From positions 124,001-188,000 of the forward strand of contig NZ_PZJX01000029.1 of assembly GCF_003034915.1 (NCBI RefSeq): a DNA stretch of 64,000 nucleotides. Direction: 5' to 3'. Under the pieces are notes generated by a model, which saw only the letters and a list, made by a program, of their open reading frames with translations, searched no databases and was not told the origin of the DNA. Each line of letters begins with the position of its first letter. Within the stretch, counting starts at the first letter, position 1. This DNA comes from Mesorhizobium helmanticense (GTDB lineage Bacteria; Pseudomonadota; Alphaproteobacteria; Rhizobiales; Rhizobiaceae). A program made the position numbers and the translations under genes. Below, one piece after another: positions 17,119 through 25,404 of this stretch.

Positions 17119-17698
17119 GCGCCAATCACCGCTTGAGCCGGTGCTGCAGGTCGGCTCGCATGGCAATTTCGAGCATGGCGTGGACATTATCCTGTCCGAA
17201 ACGCAGCCGGGATCGATCTTGCAACTCGCTGCCTGGCCAGGCGAGGAGAAGAAGCTGATATCGGTCATCCGCACGGTCACCGGCCTTGCCCTGCCCGACG
17301 GCGCCGGCGGCGGCAGCACCGATGGTGCAAGGTCGGTATTTGGCTTTGCGCCGGGGAAATTCACCGTCGTCGACGAGGCAGAAGGCCTGGTCTCGGCCTT
17401 TGCCGGTGCCGTCACCCCGGCGATCGGCACGGTGACCGACCTGTCGCATGGCCGCACCGCGATCCGCATCGCCGGACCGAAGGCCGAATGGGTGCTGGCG
17501 AAGTTCTTCGCCATCGACTTCGCGCTGCCGGCCTTCCCGGTCGGCGCCGGCCGTTCCACGGTGCATCACGATGTCTTCGCGCAGATCCAGCGCACCGGCG
17601 CCGACCAGTTCGACGTCTACGTATTCCGCTCCTTCGCGCGCTCGTTCTGGAAGGCGCTCTGCCATGCCAGCGAGGAAGTCGGCTACGAGGTGCAGTAG
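17111..17698 (+). CDS. soxG: Sarcosine oxidase subunit gamma
   Basis: 195-residue GcvT-like small subunit with typical stretches DLSHGRTAIRIAGPKAEWVLAK and DVFAQIQRTGADQFDVYVFRSFARS. It completes the heterotetramer. The ATG at 17111 overlaps the soxA stop. The 134 nt that follow hold no obvious terminator, so read-through into the exporter gene is possible. No purU or glyA gene follows, unlike some other sox operons. Confidence 0.93.
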   Translation: MVERQSPLEPVLQVGSHGNFEHGVDIILSETQPGSILQLAAWPGEEKKLISVIRTVTGLALPDGAGGGSTDGARSVFGFAPGKFTVVDEAEGLVSAFAGAVTPAIGTVTDLSHGRTAIRIAGPKAEWVLAKFFAIDFALPAFPVGAGRSTVHHDVFAQIQRTGADQFDVYVFRSFARSFWKALCHASEEVGYEVQ

Positions 17699-17832
17699 CA
17701 GGCTGGCCGCTTGGCACTATGGACTGACACAACTGCTGCTTGAGCCTTGGGCCAGCCGGGAGGATAGATAGAATCACGGGCTCTTGTCGGGGCGAGCGCC
17801 CGCTCAGGCAACCGGTTCGACAATATCCTTTC

Positions 17833-19275
17833 ATGACCGCGGAGACTTCGGCGACAGCCACAACCCGCTTTGCCCCGGCGGGCGAGGCGTCGATGCTTTT
17901 GCCGGCGACGGTGGCCTGTGGCGTCTTCATGACCAGCCTTGACCAGAATGTCGTGGTGACCGCCCTACCCGGCATCGGCGAAAGCCTGGCCCGGCCGCCC
18001 AGCCAGCTTGGCCTTCTGATCACCGTCTATGTCGCCAGCCTGATCATTTCGATGCCGGTTGGCGGCTGGGCCGCCGACCGCTTCGGCCTGCGCAACGTCT
18101 ATTGCTTCGCCTTGCTCGTCTTCGCCACCGCCTCTGCACTGTGCGGCCTGTCCGGCGACCTCTGGACGCTGGTCGCCTCGCGCGCCTTGCAAGGCTTTGG
18201 CGGCGCGCTGATGGGAACGCTCGGCCAGATCGTCATCCTCTCGAGCTTTCCGCGCGACCGCACACTGAAGATAAACATGTACATCTCGCTGGCCGGCCAG
18301 TCGGGGCCACTGGTCGGCCCGCTGGTCGGCGGCGCGCTCACCACCTACGTTTCCTGGCGCTGGATCTTCTTCATCAACGTCCCCTTCGCGTTGACAGCCG
18401 CGCTGCTGGCGGCCTCGCTGTTCCCGACCACAACCAAGCCGGTTCGCACCTCATTCGATTTTCCGGGCTTCCTGCTCGTCGGCATTGGCATGGCGCTGCT
18501 CGTCTTCGGCATGGACTCGCTTGCCGCCAGGGATGCCACCGGCGGCATCGTCGCCGGCGAACTCGGGCTCGCCATCGCCATCCTTGCCGTGGCCGCCTTC
18601 TATTGCCTGCGCGCCCGCAACCCGCTCCTCGACCTCAATCTGCTGCGCATCCGCACGTTCCGCATCAGCTTCCTGACCGGTGGCGGCCTCGACACGATCG
18701 GCCTCAGCTCGGTCGTCTTCCTGCTACCGCTGATGTTCCAGCTAGGTTTCGGCATGAGCGCCGTACAAGCGGGGTCGCTGACCTTTGTCGCCGCGATCGG
18801 CTCGCTGCTGATGCGCTTCTTCATGCCGCGCGTCTTGAACCGTTTCGGCTTCCGGCGCGTGCTGATCTTCAACACGCCGGTTGCCGCTTGCCTGGTCGCC
18901 GGCTTTGCCTTCATGCAGGAGAGCGCTCCGACCTCGATCGTGCTCGCCTACATCTTCGTCTTCGGCATGTTCCGTTCGGTGCAATGGGCCTCGACCGGCA
19001 ATCTCTCCTATTCGGACATCGCGCCCGAACAGCTCTCCCGCTTCAGCGCGCTCTATTACATATTATGGCAGCTTGCGGTGGCGATCAGCGTCGGCCTGGC
19101 GGCCGCATTGCTGTCGCTTCTGGCCGGCGGCGGGCATGCGAGCATCAACGATTTTCGCATCCTGTTCATCATCGAGGGCCTGATCACGCTGTGCGCGCTG
19201 TTCGCCTACCTCAAGCTGACGCCGCAGGACGGAGCTCACGTCAGCGGCCATGGCGCGCCGGTCAGTACGGAGTAA
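17833..19275 (+). CDS. MFS drug/proton antiporter (DHA2, EmrB/QacA type)
   Basis: 480 residues with 12-14 hydrophobic helices. FMTSLDQNVVVTALPGIGESL (about residues 31-51) is the motif D1 of the 14-helix DHA2 family, and GWAADRFGLRNVY is motif A. Such proteins export drugs, dyes or small metabolites in exchange for protons. The start at 17833 is chosen because the coding pattern begins there; further in-frame upstream sequence looks non-coding. It converges with the nitroreductase gene. Confidence 0.88.
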   Translation: MTAETSATATTRFAPAGEASMLLPATVACGVFMTSLDQNVVVTALPGIGESLARPPSQLGLLITVYVASLIISMPVGGWAADRFGLRNVYCFALLVFATASALCGLSGDLWTLVASRALQGFGGALMGTLGQIVILSSFPRDRTLKINMYISLAGQSGPLVGPLVGGALTTYVSWRWIFFINVPFALTAALLAASLFPTTTKPVRTSFDFPGFLLVGIGMALLVFGMDSLAARDATGGIVAGELGLAIAILAVAAFYCLRARNPLLDLNLLRIRTFRISFLTGGGLDTIGLSSVVFLLPLMFQLGFGMSAVQAGSLTFVAAIGSLLMRFFMPRVLNRFGFRRVLIFNTPVAACLVAGFAFMQESAPTSIVLAYIFVFGMFRSVQWASTGNLSYSDIAPEQLSRFSALYYILWQLAVAISVGLAAALLSLLAGGGHASINDFRILFIIEGLITLCALFAYLKLTPQDGAHVSGHGAPVSTE

Positions 19276-19276
19276 A

Positions 19277-19297
19277 GCAACCGAACCCGAAGGTTGC
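19277..19297. terminator. Possible bidirectional terminator hairpin between convergent genes
   Basis: Short dyad gcaacc/ggttgc with a 9-nt loop, 2 nt after one stop codon and 2 nt before the other. Neither side has a clear T-run, so termination may be weak. Confidence 0.35.
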
Positions 19298-19298
19298 C

Positions 19299-19997
19299 TC
19301 ACTTGGCGAACGTCACCCACTCATCGAGCGGCGCGCGGTCGGTGCGGAATTCGTTTTCGGGCTTGGACGTGTCCTCGTGGCCGAGCGCCATGCCGCAGAC
19401 GACGATCTCTTCGTCAGGAATGTTGAGCACCGGCCTGATCTGCCGGTGATAGGGCGCGAAGGCTGCCTGCGGGCAGGTGTGCAGGCCCCTGCCCCGCGCC
19501 GCCACCATGATGTTCTGCAGGAACATGCCGTAGTCGATCCACGAGCCCTTGTTCAGCCGCCGGTCAACGGTGAAGATCATGCCCACCGGCGCGTCGAAGA
19601 AGACGAAGTTGCGGTCGTGCTGCGCACGCATCTTGTCGACCTCGCGCCGGCCGATGCCGAGCGCGCCGTAGAGGCCGAAACCGTTCGCCCGCCGCCGCGT
19701 GAGATAGGGTTCGAAGAACTGGTCGGGATAGTAGCGGTATTCGTCCCAGTCGGCCTTTTCGGCGCGGATGCCGGAATTGAGGATGGCGTCGGTGATCCGC
19801 TGCTTGACCTTGCCCTTGGTGACATAGACCCGCCATGGCTGCATGTTGGTGCCCGAAGGCGCACGCGCTGCAACGGCCAGAATTGCGCGGATCGTGTCGT
19901 CGTCGACCATGTCGGGCAGGAAGGCCCGCACCGACCGGCGCGATGTAATCGCCTCGTCGACGATTGCCATCGCAATACGGGTGTTGTCTTCCAGCAT
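19299..19997 (-). CDS. Nitroreductase-family FMN oxidoreductase
   Basis: 232 residues. SRRSVRAF near residue 18 is the FMN-phosphate-binding start of the family, ARAPSGTNMQPW (about 46-57) is the second conserved block, and GLHTCPQAAFAPYH lies in the C-terminal half. These enzymes reduce nitroaromatics, quinones or enones with NAD(P)H; the natural substrate is open. ATG 19997 has AAGGGAC about 8 nt upstream, so the longer in-frame start is not preferred. Divergent from the XRE-cupin regulator with 219 nt between them. Confidence 0.88.
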   Translation of the reverse strand: MLEDNTRIAMAIVDEAITSRRSVRAFLPDMVDDDTIRAILAVAARAPSGTNMQPWRVYVTKGKVKQRITDAILNSGIRAEKADWDEYRYYPDQFFEPYLTRRRANGFGLYGALGIGRREVDKMRAQHDRNFVFFDAPVGMIFTVDRRLNKGSWIDYGMFLQNIMVAARGRGLHTCPQAAFAPYHRQIRPVLNIPDEEIVVCGMALGHEDTSKPENEFRTDRAPLDEWVTFAK

Positions 19998-20178
19998 GGG
20001 CCGTCCCTTAGTCCCAGGTGCATGGTCGCCCAAAACGTCTAGCGGTTTGGACAGCGGCATGCACAAAACAAAGACTTAACGCGTCGCCTCAAGTCCCGAC
20101 CGGACGCCCCCATTCGCCGTTCGCGGCCGAGCCTTTGCATGAACCGTCAAAAAGGCGCAAGCAATTCTTGTGGCTCCA

Positions 20179-20240
20179 TGAAAATCCTCTTGATTTTTTC
20201 ACAGACTTGACCTCTCATGAAATTTGTCGCGCATTTTTCA
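20179..20240. promoter_or_regulatory. Two similar dyads, candidate operators of the XRE-cupin regulator
   Basis: Two inverted repeats of the same type occur 38 nt apart: TGAAAAT-N7-ATTTTTTCA (20179-20201) and TGAAAT-N9-ATTTTTCA (20218-20240). They lie in the AT-rich divergent region next to the regulator gene; the second covers the first codons of the longest reading frame. This would fit autoregulation, but no binding data can be read from sequence. Confidence 0.4.
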
Positions 20241-20858
20241 CCAATAGCGATTTTCATTGAGAACCTGGCTTTGCCCTCAACCGCTATCCGACCGGAACAG
20301 GAAAACACCGAGCGGCTTTTGGCCGGCGACATCAGGGCGCTACGCAAGGCGCGCGGACTGACGCTGGCAGAGATCGGCCTGAAGCTTGGCCGTTCCGTCG
20401 GCTGGGTCAGCCAGGTCGAACGCGGTCTATCGACGCCCTCGCTCGGCGATCTCAGGGCTTTCGCGGAATTGTTCGGCGTGCCGGTCAGCCTGTTTTTCAG
20501 CCACGATGTGCCCGTCGAGAGCGAGCGCGGCGTGGTCGTGCGCGCCGGCAGCCGGCGCTCGCTTGGCACAAGCGAATCCGGGCTGGTGGAGGAGCTTCTG
20601 TCGCCCGATCTCGGCGGTAGCTTCGAGATGTTGCGTTCGGTCTTTGCACCGGGCTCGGAACTGAAGACCGAGGCGCGCCGACCGACGGAGGAAGCCGGTT
20701 ATGTCGCGTCGGGTATCTTCGAGATCGAGATTGCCAGCGTCTGGCACAGGCTTGGCGAGGGAGACTCCTTTCGCTTTGACGGCAAGCCGTTCCGCTGGCG
20801 CAATCCGGGTGTCCAACCGGCGGTGGTCATCTGGGTGATTTCGCCGCCTGTTTACTAG
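20217..20858 (+). CDS. XRE-family transcriptional regulator with C-terminal cupin domain
   Basis: 213 residues. The HTH_3 domain spans about 37-90 (IRALRKARGLTLAEIG...GWVSQVERGLSTPS), and a cupin_2 sensor spans about 130-210. Regulators of this kind sit beside catabolic operons for amino acids, polyamines or betaine-like compounds and bind a small ligand in the cupin. The gene lies 15 nt before the 817-aa dehydrogenase gene on the same strand, so it is very likely the operon's own regulator. Start uncertain: ATG 20217 overlaps a candidate operator and lacks a clear ribosome site; an in-frame TTG at 20271 would give 195 residues. Confidence 0.88.
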   Translation: MKFVAHFSPIAIFIENLALPSTAIRPEQENTERLLAGDIRALRKARGLTLAEIGLKLGRSVGWVSQVERGLSTPSLGDLRAFAELFGVPVSLFFSHDVPVESERGVVVRAGSRRSLGTSESGLVEELLSPDLGGSFEMLRSVFAPGSELKTEARRPTEEAGYVASGIFEIEIASVWHRLGEGDSFRFDGKPFRWRNPGVQPAVVIWVISPPVY

Positions 20859-20873
20859 ACAAGGGGTTTTGAC

Positions 20874-23327
20874 ATGGCCGGTTTGCCGACCACGGCGCGC
20901 GTGGTGATCATCGGAGGCGGTGTCGTCGGCGCCTCGTCGCTCTATCACCTCGCCAAGGCGGGCTGGACCGACTGCGTGCTTCTGGAAAAGAACGAGCTGA
21001 CATCCGGCTCGACATGGCATGCCGCCGGCAATGTGCCAACCTTCTCCTCGTCATGGTCGCTGATGAACATGCAGCGCTACTCAACCGAGCTCTATCGCGG
21101 GCTGGCCGACGCGGTCGACTATCCCATGAACTACCACGTCACCGGTTCGCTCAGGCTCGCTCATACGAAAGAGCGTATGCAGGAGTTCCAGCGCGCCAAG
21201 GGCATGGGCCGCTACCAGGGCATGGACATCGACGTGGTCGGGCTCGACGAGATCAAGCGCCGCTACCCCTTCATCGAAACCCATGAATTGAAGGGCGCGC
21301 TCTACGATCCAAGCGACGGCGATATCGACCCAGCGCAATTGACCCAGGCGCTTGCCAAGGGGGCGCGCGACATGGGCGCAAAGATCATCCGCTTCTGCCC
21401 GGTCACCGGCGTGCGCCGCGACGGGGACGAGTGGGTGGTTGTAACAGCGCAAGGCGAAATCCGCTGCGAGATCGTCGTCAACGCCGCCGGCTACCGCGCC
21501 GCCGAGGTCGGAAAAATGTTCGGCCGCGAGGTGCCGTTGATGGTGATGAGCCATCAATACATATTGTTTGAGGAAATCCCCGAGCTCGCCGCCCGGTCGA
21601 AAGAGCAAGGCAAGAAACTGCCGCTGCTGCGCGACGTCGACACCTCCTACTATCTGCGCCAGGAAAAGACCGGCATGAATCTCGGCCCCTATGAGCGCAA
21701 TTGCCGCGCGCATTGGGCGACCCACAACGATCCGATGCCGGAGGATTTTTCCTTCCAGCTGTTCCCCGACGATCTCGACCGTCTCGAACATTATCTGGCC
21801 GACGCCGTCGCCCGCGTGCCGATCCTCGGCACCGCCGGCCTGTCCAAGGTCATCAATGGCCCGATCCCCTACGCACCGGACGGCAACCCACTGATCGGAC
21901 CGATGCCCGGCGTGCCGAACGCTTTCGAGGCCTGCGTCTTCACCTTCGGCATCGCGCAAGGCGGCGGCGCCGGCAAGGTGCTGGCCGAATGGGTCACCGA
22001 AGGTCAGACTGAATGGGACATGTGGTCCTGCGACCCGCGCCGCTTCACTTCATTCGCTGCCGCGCCGGACTATTGCGTCGCCAAGGGCATGGAGATCTAC
22101 GGCAACGAATACGCCATCCAGTTTCCACGCCATGCCTGGCCGGCCGGGCGCGACCGCAAGCTGTCGCCGATCCATGATCGCATCAAGGCGCGGGGCGCCC
22201 GCTTCGACGCCTACAATGGCTGGGAGCGCGCCACCTGGTATGCGCAGCCAGGCGACGACATTTCGGAGGAAGCCACTTTGACCTTCCGCCGTGATGGTCC
22301 CTGGCAGCAACGTGTCCGCGAGGAGTGCCTGGCGGTGCGCGACGCCGCCGGCATCCTCGACCTGCCCGGTTTTTCGCGGTTCAACCTCGAAGGTTCCGGC
22401 GCCGCCGAATGGCTGAGCCTCCAGGTGACCGGATTGGTGCCGAAGCCCGGCCGCATCGGCCTCGTCTATTTTTCCGACGACAAGGGCCGCATCGTCACCG
22501 AAATGTCCGTCGTGCGCCATGGCGAGGACCAGATGACGCTGATCACCGCGGCGGTGGCGCAATGGCACGATTTCGAATGGCTGAAGTCGCGCATGCCCAA
22601 AGAGGCGCCGTTCACGCTGATCGACTGGACCGAGGAATATTCGACGCAGATCCTCGCCGGTCCCAATTCACGAAAGATCCTCGCGGAGGTCTGCGCCGCC
22701 GATCTTGCCTTGCCCTGGCTCACGCATCAGGAAACCGGCATAGCCGGCCGTTGGGCGAAGCTGGTACGGGTGTCCTTTGCCGGCGAGCTTGGCTGGGAAA
22801 TCCACACCAAGGTCGGCGACACCGCCGCCGTCTTCGATGCTGTTTGGGCCGCCGGCAAGAAGCACGGCCTGAAACCGTTCGGCATGTACGCGCTGGATTC
22901 ACTGCGGCTCGAAAAAGGCTACCGCGCCTGGAAGGACGACCTGTCGACCGATTACTCGATCCTGCAAGGCGGGCTGGAGCGCTTCGTCAAATGGGACAAG
23001 CCCGAATTCCGCGGCAAGGCGGCGCTGCTGAACGAGAAGCAGCAAGGCGTGAAGAAGCGTTTCGTCACGCTGGTCGTCGAAAACCCCGGCGACAGCGACG
23101 CGCCCTACATGTCGACGCTCTGGCATGACGGCAAGATCGTCGGCGAAACGACATCCGGCGGCTGGGGCCATCGCATCGACAAGTCGATCGCGCTCGGCAT
23201 GCTGCGCGCCGACCTGACCGAACCCGGCACCACGGTCGAAGTCGAGATCTTCGGCGACCGCTTCAAGGCGGTGGTGCAGAAGGATGAACCGCTGTGGGAT
23301 CCGAAGAACGAAAGATTGCGCGCATGA
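20874..23327 (+). CDS. Dimethylglycine/sarcosine dehydrogenase-like FAD protein with GcvT domain
   Basis: 817 residues: DAO-type FAD domain (VVIIGGGVVGASSLYHLA near residue 10), GSTWHAAG (about 44-51) containing the likely covalent-FAD histidine, a FAO_M linker, then a GcvT folate-binding domain from about 430 to the end (FAGELGWEIHTK, DSLRLEKGYRAW). The family oxidises dimethylglycine, sarcosine or similar N-methyl amino acids and hands the one-carbon unit to folate. It starts 15 nt after the regulator and its stop overlaps the methyltransferase start (ATGA). The exact substrate is not readable. Confidence 0.92.
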   Translation: MAGLPTTARVVIIGGGVVGASSLYHLAKAGWTDCVLLEKNELTSGSTWHAAGNVPTFSSSWSLMNMQRYSTELYRGLADAVDYPMNYHVTGSLRLAHTKERMQEFQRAKGMGRYQGMDIDVVGLDEIKRRYPFIETHELKGALYDPSDGDIDPAQLTQALAKGARDMGAKIIRFCPVTGVRRDGDEWVVVTAQGEIRCEIVVNAAGYRAAEVGKMFGREVPLMVMSHQYILFEEIPELAARSKEQGKKLPLLRDVDTSYYLRQEKTGMNLGPYERNCRAHWATHNDPMPEDFSFQLFPDDLDRLEHYLADAVARVPILGTAGLSKVINGPIPYAPDGNPLIGPMPGVPNAFEACVFTFGIAQGGGAGKVLAEWVTEGQTEWDMWSCDPRRFTSFAAAPDYCVAKGMEIYGNEYAIQFPRHAWPAGRDRKLSPIHDRIKARGARFDAYNGWERATWYAQPGDDISEEATLTFRRDGPWQQRVREECLAVRDAAGILDLPGFSRFNLEGSGAAEWLSLQVTGLVPKPGRIGLVYFSDDKGRIVTEMSVVRHGEDQMTLITAAVAQWHDFEWLKSRMPKEAPFTLIDWTEEYSTQILAGPNSRKILAEVCAADLALPWLTHQETGIAGRWAKLVRVSFAGELGWEIHTKVGDTAAVFDAVWAAGKKHGLKPFGMYALDSLRLEKGYRAWKDDLSTDYSILQGGLERFVKWDKPEFRGKAALLNEKQQGVKKRFVTLVVENPGDSDAPYMSTLWHDGKIVGETTSGGWGHRIDKSIALGMLRADLTEPGTTVEVEIFGDRFKAVVQKDEPLWDPKNERLRA

Positions 23328-24220
23328 AGTCCGTCATCCTCACCGACGGCGGCATGGGCCAGGAACTGGTCCGCCGCAGCAAATCCGAGCCGACGCCACT
23401 ATGGTCGGCCAGGGTGTTGATCGACGAGCCCGATCTGGTGCGCGACCTGCATGCGGAATTCATCCGGGCGGGCGCCCGCGTCATCACCATCAACACCTAT
23501 TCGGCGACGCCAGAGCGGCTCGCGCGGGAAGGAGCACAAGACCTCTTCGGGTCGCTGCAAAAACGCGGCATCGAGCTCGCAAGGCAGGCTCGCGACGAAG
23601 CCGGCGGCGTGGCCATCGCCGGCTGCCTGTCGCCGCTGTTCGGCAGCTACGCTCCGGCGCTGACCATTTCCCTCCAGGAGACGCTCGACACCTACCGCCG
23701 TATCGTCGCCGAGCAGGCTGAAGGCGTCGATCTGTTCCTGTGCGAGACCATGGCCTCGGCCGAGGAAGCACGCGCCGCCGTCACCGCAGCCTCTGAAAGC
23801 GGTAAGCCGATATGGGTGTCGTGGACGCTTGCCGATCACGGCACGCCGCGCCTGCGCAGCGGCGAGAAGATCGCGGCGGCATCGAACGCGCTCGACGGCC
23901 TGCCGATCGCGGCCAGACTGATCAATTGCTGCCGGCCTGAAGCTATCAGCGCGGCACTGCCCGAACTGATCGCTCTCGGCGGCCAGGTTGGCGCCTATGC
24001 CAATGGCTTCACGTCGATCGAAGCGCTCAAGCATGGCGGCACCGTCCATGTCCTACACGCCCGCCACGACCTTGATCCGGAGGCCTATGCCGACCACGCC
24101 GTCGGCTGGGTCGAAGCCGGCGCCGGCATCGTCGGTGGTTGCTGTGAAGTCGGCCCGGCCCACATCGCCACCCTGCGCGACCGGCTCGAACGGGCCGGCT
24201 ACGAAATCTCGGGAATTTGA
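23324..24220 (+). CDS. Homocysteine S-methyltransferase family protein (BHMT/MHT-like)
   Basis: 298 residues. LTDGGMGQEL at the N-terminus is the TIM-barrel strand 1 motif; C202 (in INCC) and C273-C274 (in GGCC) are the three zinc ligands that bind homocysteine thiolate. Members methylate homocysteine with S-methylmethionine or, in BHMT, with glycine betaine, which yields dimethylglycine. Since both flanking dehydrogenases belong to the dimethylglycine/sarcosine group, a betaine-type donor is attractive but unproven. The start overlaps the upstream stop by 4 nt. Confidence 0.9.
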   Translation: MKSVILTDGGMGQELVRRSKSEPTPLWSARVLIDEPDLVRDLHAEFIRAGARVITINTYSATPERLAREGAQDLFGSLQKRGIELARQARDEAGGVAIAGCLSPLFGSYAPALTISLQETLDTYRRIVAEQAEGVDLFLCETMASAEEARAAVTAASESGKPIWVSWTLADHGTPRLRSGEKIAAASNALDGLPIAARLINCCRPEAISAALPELIALGGQVGAYANGFTSIEALKHGGTVHVLHARHDLDPEAYADHAVGWVEAGAGIVGGCCEVGPAHIATLRDRLERAGYEISGI

Positions 24221-24222
24221 TC

Positions 24223-25404
24223 ATGCCCAGACCATCATCGCGTATTTCCGCCATCGTGCCTTCGGGCAAGGATGGCTGGGAGGTTCATTCCGCCGCCTGG
24301 GCACGCAAGGAGGCCGGTGAGGACATCATCATGCTGTCGATCGGCGACCATGATTTCGATACGCCGAGCCAGACGATCGAAGCCTGCGTGACGGCGGTTC
24401 GCGGCAGCAATCACCACTACACGCCGCTTCCCGGCCTGCCGCGCCTGCGCAAGGCCATGGCGGCGGCCTCGACCGCCTGCACCGGCGTTGCGACCAGCCC
24501 CGACCAGGTCATCGCCACGCAGGGCGGACAGGCAGCGCTCTACGCTGCCGTGCAGGCCGTCCTCGACCAGGGCGACCACGCCATCGTGGTCGCGCCCTAT
24601 TACGCGACGTATCCAAATACGTTCAGTGCCGTGGGTGTGGAATTCACCGTGGTCGAGACGCCCGCAGAGGATGGCTTCCAACCCCACGCGGACATGATCC
24701 GCGCGACACTTCGGCCGAACACGCGCGCCATCCTCATCAACACGCCGAACAATCCGACCGGCGCCGTCTACTCGCGACAGCATCTTGAAGAGCTGGCGCA
24801 GATCTGCCGCGAGCATGACCTCTGGCTGCTGTCGGACGAAGTCTACTGGACGCTCGGTGGCGGCGAGCATATCTCGCCCCGCAGCTTGCCCGGCATGGCC
24901 GAACGCACGCTGGTCATCAATTCGATGTCCAAGAGCCACGGCATGACCGGCTGGCGCATGGGCTGGCTGACCGGCCCCGAAGCGATGATTTCGCTGCTGA
25001 TCAACCTCAATCTGGTGACGACCTACGGCCTGCCGGCCTTCATCAGCATCGCCTGCGCCGAAGCGCTCGAAAACGGTTACGGCGTCAAGGAGATTGCCGA
25101 ACGCTATGCGGCGCGGCGCACCCTCTTCCTCGACGCCATGCGCGGCATGAACGACGTCACCGTACGCGGCTCCGAAGGCGGCATGTTTGCCATGCTCGAT
25201 ATCTCAGCCATCGAGCCGGATGACGAGAAATTCGCCTGGGCCTTGCTCGACAAGGAAAAGGTCGGCGTCATGCCGGGCTCCAGCTTCGGCGAGGCGGCCG
25301 CCGGCCACATCCGCGTCAGCCTTTGCCAGCCCGAGCCCGTGCTCAGGGAAGCTGCGCTTCGCCTGCGCCGTTTTGCTTCCAACTATCGCCGCGAGGCCGC
25401 ATGA
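24223..25404 (+). CDS. Class I/II PLP-dependent aminotransferase
   Basis: 393 residues. TPNNPTG (174-180) and NSMSKSHGMTGWRMGW (233-248, Schiff-base K237) are the canonical fold-type I signatures; SDEVYW carries the cofactor aspartate. It resembles aspartate/arginine:pyruvate-type transaminases. It starts 2 nt after the methyltransferase stop and its own stop overlaps the next start (ATGA). It may process the amino acid left after demethylation, or an upstream nutrient; substrate unknown. Confidence 0.9.
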   Translation: MPRPSSRISAIVPSGKDGWEVHSAAWARKEAGEDIIMLSIGDHDFDTPSQTIEACVTAVRGSNHHYTPLPGLPRLRKAMAAASTACTGVATSPDQVIATQGGQAALYAAVQAVLDQGDHAIVVAPYYATYPNTFSAVGVEFTVVETPAEDGFQPHADMIRATLRPNTRAILINTPNNPTGAVYSRQHLEELAQICREHDLWLLSDEVYWTLGGGEHISPRSLPGMAERTLVINSMSKSHGMTGWRMGWLTGPEAMISLLINLNLVTTYGLPAFISIACAEALENGYGVKEIAERYAARRTLFLDAMRGMNDVTVRGSEGGMFAMLDISAIEPDDEKFAWALLDKEKVGVMPGSSFGEAAAGHIRVSLCQPEPVLREAALRLRRFASNYRREAA

